A stretch of 64,000 nucleotides of DNA from Solirubrobacteraceae bacterium (GTDB lineage: Bacteria > Actinomycetota > Thermoleophilia > Solirubrobacterales > Solirubrobacteraceae): the NCBI GenBank assembly GCA_030447275.1, contig JAUJPF010000001.1, positions 26,999 to 90,998 on the forward strand, given 5' to 3'. The position numbers and the translations under genes are program-made. Below the pieces are notes generated by a model that searched no databases, was not told where the DNA came from, and saw nothing but the letters and a program-made list of their open reading frames with translations. Below are positions 1 through 9,804 of this stretch, piece by piece (position 1 is the stretch's first letter; the number at the start of each line of letters is the position of its first letter).

Positions 1-822
1 CCCGGCCCGGTCGATGACGTCGGCCACGCTGAAGTCCGTCGGGATCGCTCCCTGGTACTGGCCGCCGACGATGCCGCGCACGCCGACGGAGAGCACGGCA
101 CCGACGGTGACGATCCCGGCCGCGAGCAGGAGGGGGTGCGTTCGGCCGACCCGCAGCGGATACCGCTTGAGCGCGTCGAGCCCTCGCTCGCCCGGCGGCC
201 GATCGCGCCACACCTGCACGAAGACCGCCGCCGCGGCGATGGCGACGAACGGGAGATTCGAGGTCCGCGCCGTGGCCCCGAGCGCACCGATGACCAGTAC
301 GAGCAGGTCATTGCCCGGCGACGGTCGCGTGACCGCCCTCACCACCGCCCAGACGAGCGCGGTCGTCAGCGGATAGGCGACGGTGACGTTGAGCAGCGTC
401 GTGGCGAAGATGAGCCAGGGCGTCACCGTCGTGAGCGCGGCGACCAGGGCAGCCTGCCAGCGCTCGAGGCCGAGCATCCGCGCGAGCGCGTACGCCGGCA
501 GCGCCGCGAGCGCGTAGATCACGGCCGCCATGACGTGCGCGGCCCGGAACATGGCGGCGGTGTCGCCCTCGAACAGGCGGTTGGGCAGCGCGAGCACGAG
601 CGACATGAGGCGCTCGGGCCCGCGGTTGACCGGGGAGGCCGCCGTGAGCGTCGCGAAGAAGTCGGCCGTGAAGCCGCGCGCGCCGGCGAGCCCGAACGCG
701 AACTCGTCCGCCTGGAGCGTGTGGTTCTGCACGCCGCGCCAGGCCGACCACGCCGCGGCGGCGCAGACGACGAGCGCGAATGCGACGGTCGCTGACCGCT
801 GGGCTTCGGCGCGCCGGAACAC
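1..822 (-). CDS. Polytopic membrane protein, glycosyltransferase-like (C-terminal part cut by window edge)
   Basis: Minus-strand translation from GTG at 822: VFRRAEAQRSATVAFALVVCAAAAWSAWRGVQNHTLQADEF...ALVAALTTVTPWLIFATTLL...; several hydrophobic segments. Confidence 0.55.
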   Translation of the reverse strand, partial: MFRRAEAQRSATVAFALVVCAAAAWSAWRGVQNHTLQADEFAFGLAGARGFTADFFATLTAASPVNRGPERLMSLVLALPNRLFEGDTAAMFRAAHVMAAVIYALAALPAYALARMLGLERWQAALVAALTTVTPWLIFATTLLNVTVAYPLTTALVWAVVRAVTRPSPGNDLLVLVIGALGATARTSNLPFVAIAAAAVFVQVWRDRPPGERGLDALKRYPLRVGRTHPLLLAAGIVTVGAVLSVGVRGIVGGQYQGAIPTDFSVADVIDRAG

Positions 823-865
823 GAGCCGAACAGAGTATGCGCCGCCCGGAACTATCCTTCCTCTC

Positions 866-1288
866 ATGGCCGCGCGCGTTCACGGACGCCTGCTCGCCGG
901 GGAGGCCGGCGAGATCGTCGGCGTGTCGGGCACGACGATCGGGCAGTGGGCGCGGCACGGGTACATCCGCCCGTCGCAGTCGGCCGAGCTGCCGCACGTC
1001 TACAGCGTCGAGGACGTCGGCGAGGCGGCGATCGTCGCGGCGCTGCTGCACCGCGGCGTCCGGCACACCGACGTCCGCCGCGCGATCGAGCGCCTGCGCT
1101 CCTACGGCGCGTGGCCGCTGAGCGAGGCGCGGCTGGCGACGACCCGCACGGCCGGCGACGGCGGCCGGCCGCGGATCGTGCTCGACGAGGACGGGCGCCG
1201 CTTCCTCCTGACCGACCGCGGCTGGCAGCTCGTCGCCGTCGCGCCCGAGGTCGACGAGGTCCGGCTGCGGCTGAGGCCGGCCGCCTGA
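866..1288 (+). CDS. MerR-like HTH DNA-binding protein
   Basis: MAARVHGRLLAGEAGEIVGVSGTTIGQWARHGYIRPSQ...; MerR-type HTH pattern. Confidence 0.65.
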   Translation: MAARVHGRLLAGEAGEIVGVSGTTIGQWARHGYIRPSQSAELPHVYSVEDVGEAAIVAALLHRGVRHTDVRRAIERLRSYGAWPLSEARLATTRTAGDGGRPRIVLDEDGRRFLLTDRGWQLVAVAPEVDEVRLRLRPAA

Positions 1289-1389
1289 ACGTCGCGCGCT
1301 GGGCCGCGCTCCACCGCTGGGGAGGACCGGCACGCTGGACCTCCGGCCGTTAGTGTTGCGCCGATGCGCCATCCCGAAGGCGGTCGGCC

Positions 1390-2874
1390 GTGACCGCGAC
1401 CCACGCTCCGCGCGAGTCGTCCCTCAACCGCTGGCAGATCGTCGCAGTGCTCTCGATCGTCCAGTTCATGCTGTTCCTCGACGACACGATCGTGAACGTC
1501 GCGCTCCCGGCGATCGACGAGGACCTCGACATGTCGAGGACCGCGCTCGCGTGGATCATCAACGCGTACGTGCTGCTCTACGGCGGCCTGCTGCTGCTCG
1601 GCGGGCGGCTCGCCGACGTCGCCGGGAAGGTCAGGCTGTTCGTCATCGGCGTGAGCGTCTTCGGGCTGGGGTCCCTGCTCAGCGGCCTCGCCCCGACCGG
1701 CGACCTGCTCGTCGTGGCACGCGGGCTCCAGGGCGTCGGGGCCGCGGCCGCGGCGCCGTCCGCGCTGGCGATCGTCGTCAGCCTGTTCGATGAGCCGGGC
1801 GAGCGCGCGCGGGCGATGGCGATCTGGACCGGGCTGGCCGGCGTCGCGGCGACGCTCGGTGCGGTCCTCGGCGGCGTGATCACCGACCTCGTCAACTGGC
1901 GGTTCATCTTCCTCATCAACATCCCGCTCGTCCTCGTGGCGCTCGTCTACGTGCGCACGAAGCTGCCGACCAGCGAGCGCACCGTCGGCGGCACGTTCGA
2001 CTTCCGCGGCGCGATCCTCAGCACCGCCGGCGTCATGCTGCTCGCCTTCACCCTGCTGGAGGCCAACGACGCCGGCTGGCTGTCGGCGCGGACGCTCGCC
2101 GGGTTCGCGGGCGCGGCGGTGCTGATCGCGCTGTTCATCGCGTCCGAGCGCCGTATCGACCAGCCGCTCGTGCCGCTGTTCTTCTTCTCGCTGCGCCGGC
2201 GCACGACGGGGCTCGCGCTCCAGTACCTCCTCGCCGCGGTGCTGTTCGGGCTCTTCTTCCTGGGGACGCTCTACCTCCAGCAGGTGCTCGGCTACTCGCC
2301 GCTCGAGGGCGGCCTCTCCTGGCTCGCGTTCTTCGTCGGCTTCTTCGTCGGGGCCGCGTCGGGCGGCGAGCTGATCTTCCGCGTCGGCGCCCGCGCGGTC
2401 ATCGCCGCCGGGCTCGTGCTCACGGCCCTCGGCCTTCTCTGGTTCGCGGCGGCGCCGACCGACGCCGGCTACTTCACCCACGTCGCCGGGCCGCTGCTCG
2501 TCGCCGGGCTGGGGCTGGCGTGGGGCTACATCCCCGTCGCGGTCGTCATCATGGATGGCGTTCCCGAGCAGCAGGAGGGCCTCGCGTCGGGACTCCTGGC
2601 GACCGGCCAGCAGATCGGCGGCGCGATCGGCCTGTCGGTCTTCGTCTCGATCGCCGAGACCCGGACGGGCGACCTGCTCGCGGGGGGAACCCTGCCCGGC
2701 GAGGCACAGGTCGGCGGCACCGGCCTCGCGTGGCTCGTCGCCGCGGCGGTGTGCGTCATCGGCGCGCTCATCACGTTCCGCCTGCTCGGCCGCTGGATCC
2801 CCGCTCGCCCGCACGCCGGAGGGCACGGCGCGAGGCCGCGGCCGGCCGTGGCCACGGCGGACCACGCCGACTGA
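1390..2874 (+). CDS. MFS drug transporter, DHA2 (EmrB/QacA-like) family
   Basis: LSIVQFMLFLDDTIVNVALPAIDEDL plus about 14 hydrophobic segments. Confidence 0.9.
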   Translation: MTATHAPRESSLNRWQIVAVLSIVQFMLFLDDTIVNVALPAIDEDLDMSRTALAWIINAYVLLYGGLLLLGGRLADVAGKVRLFVIGVSVFGLGSLLSGLAPTGDLLVVARGLQGVGAAAAAPSALAIVVSLFDEPGERARAMAIWTGLAGVAATLGAVLGGVITDLVNWRFIFLINIPLVLVALVYVRTKLPTSERTVGGTFDFRGAILSTAGVMLLAFTLLEANDAGWLSARTLAGFAGAAVLIALFIASERRIDQPLVPLFFFSLRRRTTGLALQYLLAAVLFGLFFLGTLYLQQVLGYSPLEGGLSWLAFFVGFFVGAASGGELIFRVGARAVIAAGLVLTALGLLWFAAAPTDAGYFTHVAGPLLVAGLGLAWGYIPVAVVIMDGVPEQQEGLASGLLATGQQIGGAIGLSVFVSIAETRTGDLLAGGTLPGEAQVGGTGLAWLVAAAVCVIGALITFRLLGRWIPARPHAGGHGARPRPAVATADHAD

Positions 2875-3073
2875 CCCGGAGCCGGTCGCAGCGCTCGGGC
2901 GCGCCTTCTACCGGTAGCCGGGGGTTTGGTACTGTGCCCCCGCTGATCGGTCTGCGCCGGTTGAACCCGCAGCAGTCGGCGACGGCCGACCACGAAACCA
3001 GGGAGGGAGCGCCATCCAGCGGTCGCGACTCGACGGCGAACGACGTCCGGTCAACGCGGCATCGACGGCCGCG

Positions 3074-4549
3074 ATGGTCGCTCGCTGGGCTGCGCGCGCC
3101 CCCGACGCCCCGGCGATCGTCCACGGCGAGCTGACGATCGGGTTCGCCGGCCTCCTCGACTGCGCGGAGCGCATCGCCGACCGGCTGACCGAGGCCGGCG
3201 TCGGACCCGGCGACCGGGTCGCGCTGTGGGCCGACCGGACGCCGAACGTGGTCTGCGCCGGGCTGGGGATCTGGCTGGCGCGCTGCGCCTACGTCCCGAT
3301 CGACCCGTCCTATCCCCACGACCGCGTGCGGATGATCCTCGACGCGGCCGATCCGGCGCTCCTCGCCTACGACGGCGACGCTCCCGGCAAGGCGCCGCCC
3401 GAAACCGCGCGATCGTTCGACATCGCCGAAGCGCTCGAAGCCGAGGACCGCCGCGCGCCGGGCCCGCCGCAGCTGCCGGAGCGCGACGACGCGGCCTACG
3501 TCATCTTCACGTCGGGCTCGACCGGCGTCCCGAAGGGCGTCGTCGTCGAGCACGGCTCGGTCGCGAACTACGTCGCCTGGGCCGGCGCGGCGATGGTGCG
3601 GAGCGGCAGCGGCGCGCCGCTGTTCGGCAACATGGGTTTCGACCACTCCGTCACGCCGTGGTGGGTCCCGCTCGCCCACGGCAAGCCGGTGGAGGTCATC
3701 GCGGGGACGTGGGACCAGGCCGCCCTGTTCGCGCCGCGGGCCGAGCGCTGGTCGTTCCTGAAGCTGACGCCGTCGCACGCGCGCCTCTTCGAGCGGCTGT
3801 CGCAGCCCGACTACCGCGCCGTGGCCGAGTGCCTCATGCTCGGCGGCGAGCTGCTGCGCCCCGAGCTGATCGCGCAGATCGGCGAGCGCCTCGCCGGCGT
3901 GCGCATCATCAACCACTACGGCCCCACGGAGACGACCGTCGGCTGCGTGACGCGCGAGTTCATGGCCGGCGACGTCCCCGGCGACGTCAGCGTGCCGATC
4001 GGGCGCCCGGTGTGGAACGCCCGCGCGTACGTGGTCGACGAGGAGCTGCGCCTCGTCCGACCGGGCGAGCCGGGCGAGCTCGTGATGGCCGGCGCCTCGA
4101 TCGCCCGCGGCTACCTGCAGGCCGACGAGCGCGAGCGGTTCATCGACGAGTCCGAGGTCGAGGGCGCCGAGGCCGGCGGCCGCGCCTACCGGACCGGCGA
4201 CATCGTCGAGCTGCTCCCCAGCGGCGAGCTCAGCTGCCTGGGACGGTTCGACGACCAGCTCAGCGTCGGCGGCTTCCGCACCGAGCGCGAGGAGCTGCGG
4301 CGCCACGCGCTGTCGGTGCCCGGCATCACCGAGGCCGCGTTCGAGGTCGTCCCGGGGGACGTGGAGGTGGTGCGCGCGACGGTCGTCGCCGATCCCGGCG
4401 TCGACCGCCACGAGGTCGCCCGTGCGCTCCGGCGCCGGATGCGCGAGTCCCTCCCGGCGGCGGTCGTGCCGAAGTCCGTCGACGTCGTCGACCGGCTCAC
4501 CGTCAACAGCCACGGCAAGCTCGACCTGAGGGCGGCGGAGCGTGCCTGA
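3074..4549 (+). CDS. Stand-alone NRPS-type adenylation enzyme (amino-acid activating)
   Basis: A3 motif YVIFTSGSTGVPKGV; FDHSVT (Asp235-like position retained); HYGPTETT; A10-like NSHGKLDLR. Confidence 0.88.
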   Translation: MVARWAARAPDAPAIVHGELTIGFAGLLDCAERIADRLTEAGVGPGDRVALWADRTPNVVCAGLGIWLARCAYVPIDPSYPHDRVRMILDAADPALLAYDGDAPGKAPPETARSFDIAEALEAEDRRAPGPPQLPERDDAAYVIFTSGSTGVPKGVVVEHGSVANYVAWAGAAMVRSGSGAPLFGNMGFDHSVTPWWVPLAHGKPVEVIAGTWDQAALFAPRAERWSFLKLTPSHARLFERLSQPDYRAVAECLMLGGELLRPELIAQIGERLAGVRIINHYGPTETTVGCVTREFMAGDVPGDVSVPIGRPVWNARAYVVDEELRLVRPGEPGELVMAGASIARGYLQADERERFIDESEVEGAEAGGRAYRTGDIVELLPSGELSCLGRFDDQLSVGGFRTEREELRRHALSVPGITEAAFEVVPGDVEVVRATVVADPGVDRHEVARALRRRMRESLPAAVVPKSVDVVDRLTVNSHGKLDLRAAERA

Positions 4550-5669
4550 CCGCGACGTCCTCGTCGTGGGCAGCGGGCTCGCCGGGCTGAGCGCCGCGGC
4601 GATGCTCCAGGAGAGCGGCTTCGACGTGGAGGTCGTGGAGCGCGCGGAGGCGCTCCAGGCCGCGGGCGCGGGGCTCACGCTGCATCCGAACGCCCGCGCA
4701 GCCCTCGGCCCGCTCGACGCGGTGCTCGCGCCGCACGCCGCCGAGATCCGGCAACAGATCGTCGAGGACCACGACGGTGTGCGGTCCGAGCTGCGCTGGG
4801 ACGCCGTCTGGAGCGACGGGCGCCTCCCGCTGTGCATCGCGCGCAGCGTCCTCGCCGAGCAGCTCTCCGCGCAGCTCGCGCCGGGAACGGTCACGTTCTC
4901 GACGCATCCCGTCGCGGTCACCCAGCGCGCCGACGCCGTCGACGTCGAGCTGTCCGACGGGCGCGTCGCGAGCTGCCGGATCGCGATCGGCGCCGACGGG
5001 ATCCGCTCGTGGGTGCGCCGGCAGGTCGTCGACCCGGAGGCGGAGCCGCGCTACCTCGGCCAGGTCTACTGGCGGACGGTCGCCCCGGCGACCGGGGCGA
5101 TGGCCTTCACCGACTGGCACGTCTGGCGCAGCGGCCGGCACTACGCGGGCGGCCTCCCGGTCGGCCACGGCCGCGCCCACTTCTTCCTCCAGATGGCTGC
5201 GCCCGAGGTCCCGGCGGCGACCGGCGCCGAGTCGCGCCGGCTGTTCGAGCGCGCGGCGTCGGAGTTCCCCGCGCGCCTGCGCGAGATCGCCGAGGGCATC
5301 CGTGACGAGCCGCTGCACTTCACCGCCGCGTCGACCCTCGCGGCCGCCCGCTGCGTCGTCGGGCGCGTCGGCCTCGTCGGCGACGCCGCCCACGCCCTGA
5401 CCCCCGCGTCCACGCAGGGAGGCGCGATGGCGATCGAGGACGCGCGGGTCCTGACCGAGGAGCTGCGCGCGCACGGCCCGACGGCCGACGGCCTGGCGAG
5501 CTACGAGGCGCGCCGCCGGCCGCGGATCGCGCACGTGCAGCGGATGAGCCGCCTGCACCTGATGCTGCTCGAGTCCGAGATGCCGGCGGCCACGCGCGAC
5601 GAATCGGCGGCGCGCGGTCCGGTCGCCTGGTACCGGCAGATGTACGGCCCGCTGGCAGCGGCGGCCTGA
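4542..5669 (+). CDS. FAD-dependent monooxygenase (PHBH/salicylate hydroxylase-like)
   Basis: VVGSGLAGLSAAAMLQESGFDVEVVER; GLVGDAAHALTPASTQGGAMAIEDA. Confidence 0.88.
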   Translation: MPDRDVLVVGSGLAGLSAAAMLQESGFDVEVVERAEALQAAGAGLTLHPNARAALGPLDAVLAPHAAEIRQQIVEDHDGVRSELRWDAVWSDGRLPLCIARSVLAEQLSAQLAPGTVTFSTHPVAVTQRADAVDVELSDGRVASCRIAIGADGIRSWVRRQVVDPEAEPRYLGQVYWRTVAPATGAMAFTDWHVWRSGRHYAGGLPVGHGRAHFFLQMAAPEVPAATGAESRRLFERAASEFPARLREIAEGIRDEPLHFTAASTLAAARCVVGRVGLVGDAAHALTPASTQGGAMAIEDARVLTEELRAHGPTADGLASYEARRRPRIAHVQRMSRLHLMLLESEMPAATRDESAARGPVAWYRQMYGPLAAAA

Positions 5670-5695
5670 CCGGCGCTCGAGAGGAGGCGATCTGC

Positions 5696-5956
5696 GTGCC
5701 GCGCGCTGAGTTCTTCGAGACGTTCAAGGCCTTCCTGGTCGAGCTCGACCCTGGTCTCGACCTCAGCGAGCTGGCACCGGACACGCACCTGTGGGAGAAG
5801 GGCTACCTCGACTCGTTCGCGATGCTGAGCGTGGTGGCGTTCATCGAGGACGAGACCGGCCGCGAGGTCGCCCTGAACCCCGACACGCTGCCGGACTTCT
5901 TCACGGTGGACCGGATCTACGCCGCCTACGTCGAGCCGAACGAGGTGGCGCGATGA
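5696..5956 (+). CDS. Acyl/peptidyl carrier protein
   Basis: 86 aa, LWEKGYLDSFAMLSVVAFIEDETG: phosphopantetheine site DSF with surrounding carrier-protein pattern. Confidence 0.8.
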   Translation: MPRAEFFETFKAFLVELDPGLDLSELAPDTHLWEKGYLDSFAMLSVVAFIEDETGREVALNPDTLPDFFTVDRIYAAYVEPNEVAR

Positions 5957-6933
5957 TCCTCCTGACCGGCGCGAGCGGCGTCCTCGGCTGCGGCGTGCGC
6001 GCGCGCAGCGCATCCGGCACCGTCATCTCGCTCACCCACCGCTTCCCGGTCGACCCCGGCGAGGAGCACGTCGCCGGCGACGTCTCGCAGCCGCGCTTCG
6101 GGCTCGCCGAGGCCGACTACCGCGCGCTCGCCGAGCGCGTCGACGCGGTCATCAACTGCGCCGCGAACGTCTCGCTCAACGAGGACGAGGACCACGACGC
6201 GGTCAACACGTTCGGCGCGGCGGAGGTCGCCCGGTTCGCGGGGGTCGCCGGCGCGCGGCTCGTGCACGTGTCGAGCGCCTGGGCCGCCCCCGACGCGATG
6301 TCGGAGTACCCGCGGTCCAAGTGGCGGGGCGAGCGGGCCGTCCGCGAGACCGGCGTCGACCACGTCGTCGTGCGCCCGTCGGTCGTCGTCGGCGGGCTCG
6401 ACACGGGCCGGCTCGAGACGAGCCAGGGCTTCCACGCCGTCCTCGAGGGGCTCGTCACCGGCCCGATCCGGGTGCTGCCGGGCGACCCCGACACGCTGCT
6501 CGACTGCATCCCCCTCGACTACGCGACCGACGTGCTGCTCGCCGCGGCCGCCGACCCCGAGCCGGGCGTTCGCGAGCTGGGGCTGACCAGCGGGGCGCGG
6601 TCGATCACCATCAGGCGGGTCGTCGCGATCCTCAACGAGGCGATCTCGGTCCACGACGGCGAGAACGCGGTGCGCGCGGTGTCGATGGCGACCGTCGACC
6701 GCGTCTTCGTGCCGGTGTTCCTCCCCGAGCTGCCGCGCCGCCATCGCCGCCGGATCGAGGACGTCCTGCTCCTCGCGCGCCACCTGGTGCGCGAGAGCCC
6801 GTTCCCCTCCTCGGCCGACCTCATCCACGAGCGGTACGGGATCGAGCTGCCCGACGCCGAGCTCGTGTTCCGCCGCAACCTGGCACCGGTCGTCGACGAC
6901 GTCTACGGCGCGCCGCTCGAGACGGGCCGATGA
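5953..6933 (+). CDS. NAD(P)-dependent thioester reductase-like extended SDR
   Basis: MILLTGASGVLG; AVINCAANVSLNEDEDHDAVNTFGAAEVARFA; start overlaps upstream stop (ATGA). Confidence 0.72.
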   Translation: MILLTGASGVLGCGVRARSASGTVISLTHRFPVDPGEEHVAGDVSQPRFGLAEADYRALAERVDAVINCAANVSLNEDEDHDAVNTFGAAEVARFAGVAGARLVHVSSAWAAPDAMSEYPRSKWRGERAVRETGVDHVVVRPSVVVGGLDTGRLETSQGFHAVLEGLVTGPIRVLPGDPDTLLDCIPLDYATDVLLAAAADPEPGVRELGLTSGARSITIRRVVAILNEAISVHDGENAVRAVSMATVDRVFVPVFLPELPRRHRRRIEDVLLLARHLVRESPFPSSADLIHERYGIELPDAELVFRRNLAPVVDDVYGAPLETGR

Positions 6934-8201
6934 CCGACCGCGAGCAGGCACTCGGCCACTACCGCCGCCACGTGAACTCGGGGATGGCCCGCGTGCATTC
7001 GCTGGCCGCGACCCCGGCGGAGGTCGCGGCCACCGGAAACCGCGTGACCGGCGACGACGGCCGCGAGTACCTCGACTGCGGCGGGTACTGCGTCTTCCTG
7101 CTCGGCCACGGCCACCCGCGGGTCCTGGCCGCGGTGACCGAGCAGCTGCACCGGCGCGCGCTCGGCACGCGCTCGCTCCTCGACCCGGTGCTCGCCGAGG
7201 CGTCGGCGGCGATCGCCGGCGCGGCGCCGCCGGGGCTCGACTTCGTCTGGATGGCGAGCGCCGGGACGGAGGTCGTCGAGGCGGCGCTGAAGCTCGCACG
7301 GCTGAACGGCTGCGAGACGCTCGTCGCGATGGAGGGCGGCTACCACGGCAAGACCGCGGGGTCGCTGAGCGTGAGCGGCCGGGAGCGGTTCCGCGCGCCG
7401 TTCGAGCCGCTGCTGCCCGGCGTGGCGCGCATCCGGTACGGCGACGTCCCCGCGCTGGGGGCGGCCCTCGCCGACGCCGCCGACCGCGCCGCGGTGATCG
7501 TCGAGCCGATCCAGGCCGAGGCGGGCGTCGTGATCCCCCCCGACGGCTACCTCGCGGAGGTCCGCGCGCAGTGCGACGGCGCCGGCGCGGTGATGATCGC
7601 CGACGAGATCTCGACCGGGCTCGGCCGCACCGGCCGGATGTGGTGCTGCGAGCGCGACCGCGCCGTCCCCGACGTCCTGCTCACGGGCAAGGCGCTCGGA
7701 GGGGGCGTCGTGCCGGCCTCCGCCATGGTCACCACCGAGGCGCTCTTCGAGCCGCTGAACCGCGACCCGCTCCTGCACAGCTCGACCTTCGGCGGCAATC
7801 CGCTCGCCGCGTCCGCCGCGATCGCGACGCTCGGCGTCCTCTCAGAGCTCGACGCCCCCGCGCGGGCGCGCGAGCTCGGCGCGGAGCTGCTCGCCGCGGT
7901 CGCGCGGATCGCCGAGGAGGACGGCGCGGGCCTCGTCAGCGCCGTGCGCGGCGAGGGCCTGCTGATCGGCATCGAGCTCTCCCACGAGCACCTCGGCGCC
8001 GAGCTCTTGATGGAGATGCTCGACCACGGCGTGATCCTCTGTCACTCGATGTTCGCGCACCCGGTGGTGCGGCTCACGCCCCCGGTGACCCTGACCGACG
8101 CCGATCGCGAGCAGCTCTACGATGCGCTGTCGAAGTCGCTCGCCGCGATCGCCGAGCGGTATCCGGAGCTCGCGCACGAGCGCCCGGCGGTGTCGGCGTG
8201 A
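6930..8201 (+). CDS. Class-III PLP aminotransferase
   Basis: ALKLARLNGCETLVAMEGGYHGKTAGSLSVSG; MIADEISTGLGRTGRMW; LTGKALGGGVVPASAMV (PLP Lys). Confidence 0.92.
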   Translation: MTDREQALGHYRRHVNSGMARVHSLAATPAEVAATGNRVTGDDGREYLDCGGYCVFLLGHGHPRVLAAVTEQLHRRALGTRSLLDPVLAEASAAIAGAAPPGLDFVWMASAGTEVVEAALKLARLNGCETLVAMEGGYHGKTAGSLSVSGRERFRAPFEPLLPGVARIRYGDVPALGAALADAADRAAVIVEPIQAEAGVVIPPDGYLAEVRAQCDGAGAVMIADEISTGLGRTGRMWCCERDRAVPDVLLTGKALGGGVVPASAMVTTEALFEPLNRDPLLHSSTFGGNPLAASAAIATLGVLSELDAPARARELGAELLAAVARIAEEDGAGLVSAVRGEGLLIGIELSHEHLGAELLMEMLDHGVILCHSMFAHPVVRLTPPVTLTDADREQLYDALSKSLAAIAERYPELAHERPAVSA

Positions 8202-8665
8202 GGAGGTTCGTCTTCACCGCGCGCGTCGAGGAGGCGGCCGAGGTCGTCTACGCGCGGCTCGCCGACTTCGGCAGCTACCCCAGGTTCGCGCCGTCGGTCC
8301 GCGACGTCGACCTCCACGGCGCGTCGGAGGCGGAGGGCGCGGACTCGTGCCGCTCCACGTGGGAGGTCAGCTTCCGCAAGGGCGTGCTGCGCTGGACGGA
8401 GACCGACTGGTTTCACCGCGACCGGCTGGCGATCGAGTTCGAGCAGGACGAGGGCGACCTCGCGCTGCTGCGCGGTCGCTGGCTCGTCGAGCCCAACGGC
8501 GACCACGCCGTCATCGACTTCGAGCTCGAGTTCGACCTCGGGCTTCCCGGCCTCGAGACGTTCCTGGAGCCCGTCGCCGAGCGCGCCCTGCTCCAGAACA
8601 TGGAGGAGATCGTCCGCCACCTCTTCGCCTCCGCCGACATCTCCGAGGCGGCACAGCCGTCATGA
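8198..8665 (+). CDS. SRPBCC / polyketide cyclase-dehydrase-like protein
   Basis: MRRFVFTARVEEAAEVVYARLADFGSYPRFAPSVRDV...FELEFDLGLPGLETFLEPVAERAL. Confidence 0.75.
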   Translation: MRRFVFTARVEEAAEVVYARLADFGSYPRFAPSVRDVDLHGASEAEGADSCRSTWEVSFRKGVLRWTETDWFHRDRLAIEFEQDEGDLALLRGRWLVEPNGDHAVIDFELEFDLGLPGLETFLEPVAERALLQNMEEIVRHLFASADISEAAQPS

Positions 8666-9804
8666 CGACGGACGTCGAACGCGACCTGCCGGTCGTCGAG
8701 GCCGCCGTCGCGGCGCTCGACCGCGCGCTCCCCGGCCTCGCCGACACGCTGCGCGCCGTCCCGCTGCGCGAGCTCGAGTCCGTGGGCAACCCCGGCATCC
8801 CCGCCTTCAAGGCGGCCGGCGGGCCCGGGCTGCTCATCCCGGAGGATCACGGCGGGCACGGCCTGAGCGCCGCCGACGCCGCGCTCGTGCAGGTGGGGCT
8901 CGGCTTCCTCGCCCCGTCCACCGCGATCGCCGTGACGATGCACCAGTTCACGGCCGTGACGTTCGTCGAGCTGCTCGCCACCCGCCCCGGGATGGAGTGG
9001 GTCGTCATCGAGGCGGTCGCCACGCAGGGCCTCCTCATGGCCTCCGCGTTCGCCGAGGGCCACCCCGGCGGGAAGGTCCTCAGCCCGACGATGCGCCTGA
9101 CCACGGACGGCCCGAGCTACCGGCTGACCGGCGTCAAGCGGCCGTGCAGCCTGTCGACGTCGATGGACATGATCACGGTGAGCGCCGTGATCCCCGAGAC
9201 GGCCGACGAGTTCGGCGTCGTGCTCCTCGGCAAGGAGACGGAGGGCATCTCGGTCGAGCCGTTCTGGTCGAGCTCGGTGCTCGCCGGCGCGGAGACCGGC
9301 GCGGTGCGCTTCGACAACGTCTCGGTCCCGACGGCGGCGGTGTCCTACGTCGCCGGCGACGACGACCTCGACCGCACGCAGCGCCGCGGCTACCTGTGGT
9401 TCGAGCTGTGCATCACCGCGTCGTACGTCGGGATCGCGGCGCGGGTGGTCTCGGAGGCCTCCGGGCGCGCCGGCTCGCACCAGCTCCTCGAGATGGCCTG
9501 CGAGCTCGAGGCGTGCGCCGCCGTCCTCGCCCACCTCGCCGGGCGCATCGACGCGGGCGAGGCGACCGACGACCTGCTGGCCCGGACGCTGTCGTGCCGC
9601 TACGCGATCGAGCGCGCGATCCAGCGGGCGACCGACATCGGCATGGAGCTGCTCGGCGTCGGGGTGCTGTCGGCCGACGACGCGCTCACGAACCTCGTCG
9701 TCGCCTCGCGCGCGCTGTCCTACCACCCGCCGTCGCGCCGGCGGACCGAGCCGCCGCTCGTGGAGTACTTCCGCGGCGGCGGGCTGCACCTGGAGGACAC
9801 GTGA
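8662..9804 (+). CDS. Acyl-CoA (or acyl-ACP) dehydrogenase
   Basis: GGPGLLIPEDHGGHGLSAADAALVQ...; ACAD-type domain order through YHPPSRRRTEPPLVEYFRGG. Confidence 0.82.
   Translation: MTTDVERDLPVVEAAVAALDRALPGLADTLRAVPLRELESVGNPGIPAFKAAGGPGLLIPEDHGGHGLSAADAALVQVGLGFLAPSTAIAVTMHQFTAVTFVELLATRPGMEWVVIEAVATQGLLMASAFAEGHPGGKVLSPTMRLTTDGPSYRLTGVKRPCSLSTSMDMITVSAVIPETADEFGVVLLGKETEGISVEPFWSSSVLAGAETGAVRFDNVSVPTAAVSYVAGDDDLDRTQRRGYLWFELCITASYVGIAARVVSEASGRAGSHQLLEMACELEACAAVLAHLAGRIDAGEATDDLLARTLSCRYAIERAIQRATDIGMELLGVGVLSADDALTNLVVASRALSYHPPSRRRTEPPLVEYFRGGGLHLEDT

Noticed and set aside
2908-2917. CTACCGGTAG 10-bp perfect palindrome upstream of the biosynthetic operon
   Set aside because: Could be an operator, but a 10-bp palindrome is expected by chance in 64 kb and no second copy was recognised; not strong enough to report as a finding.
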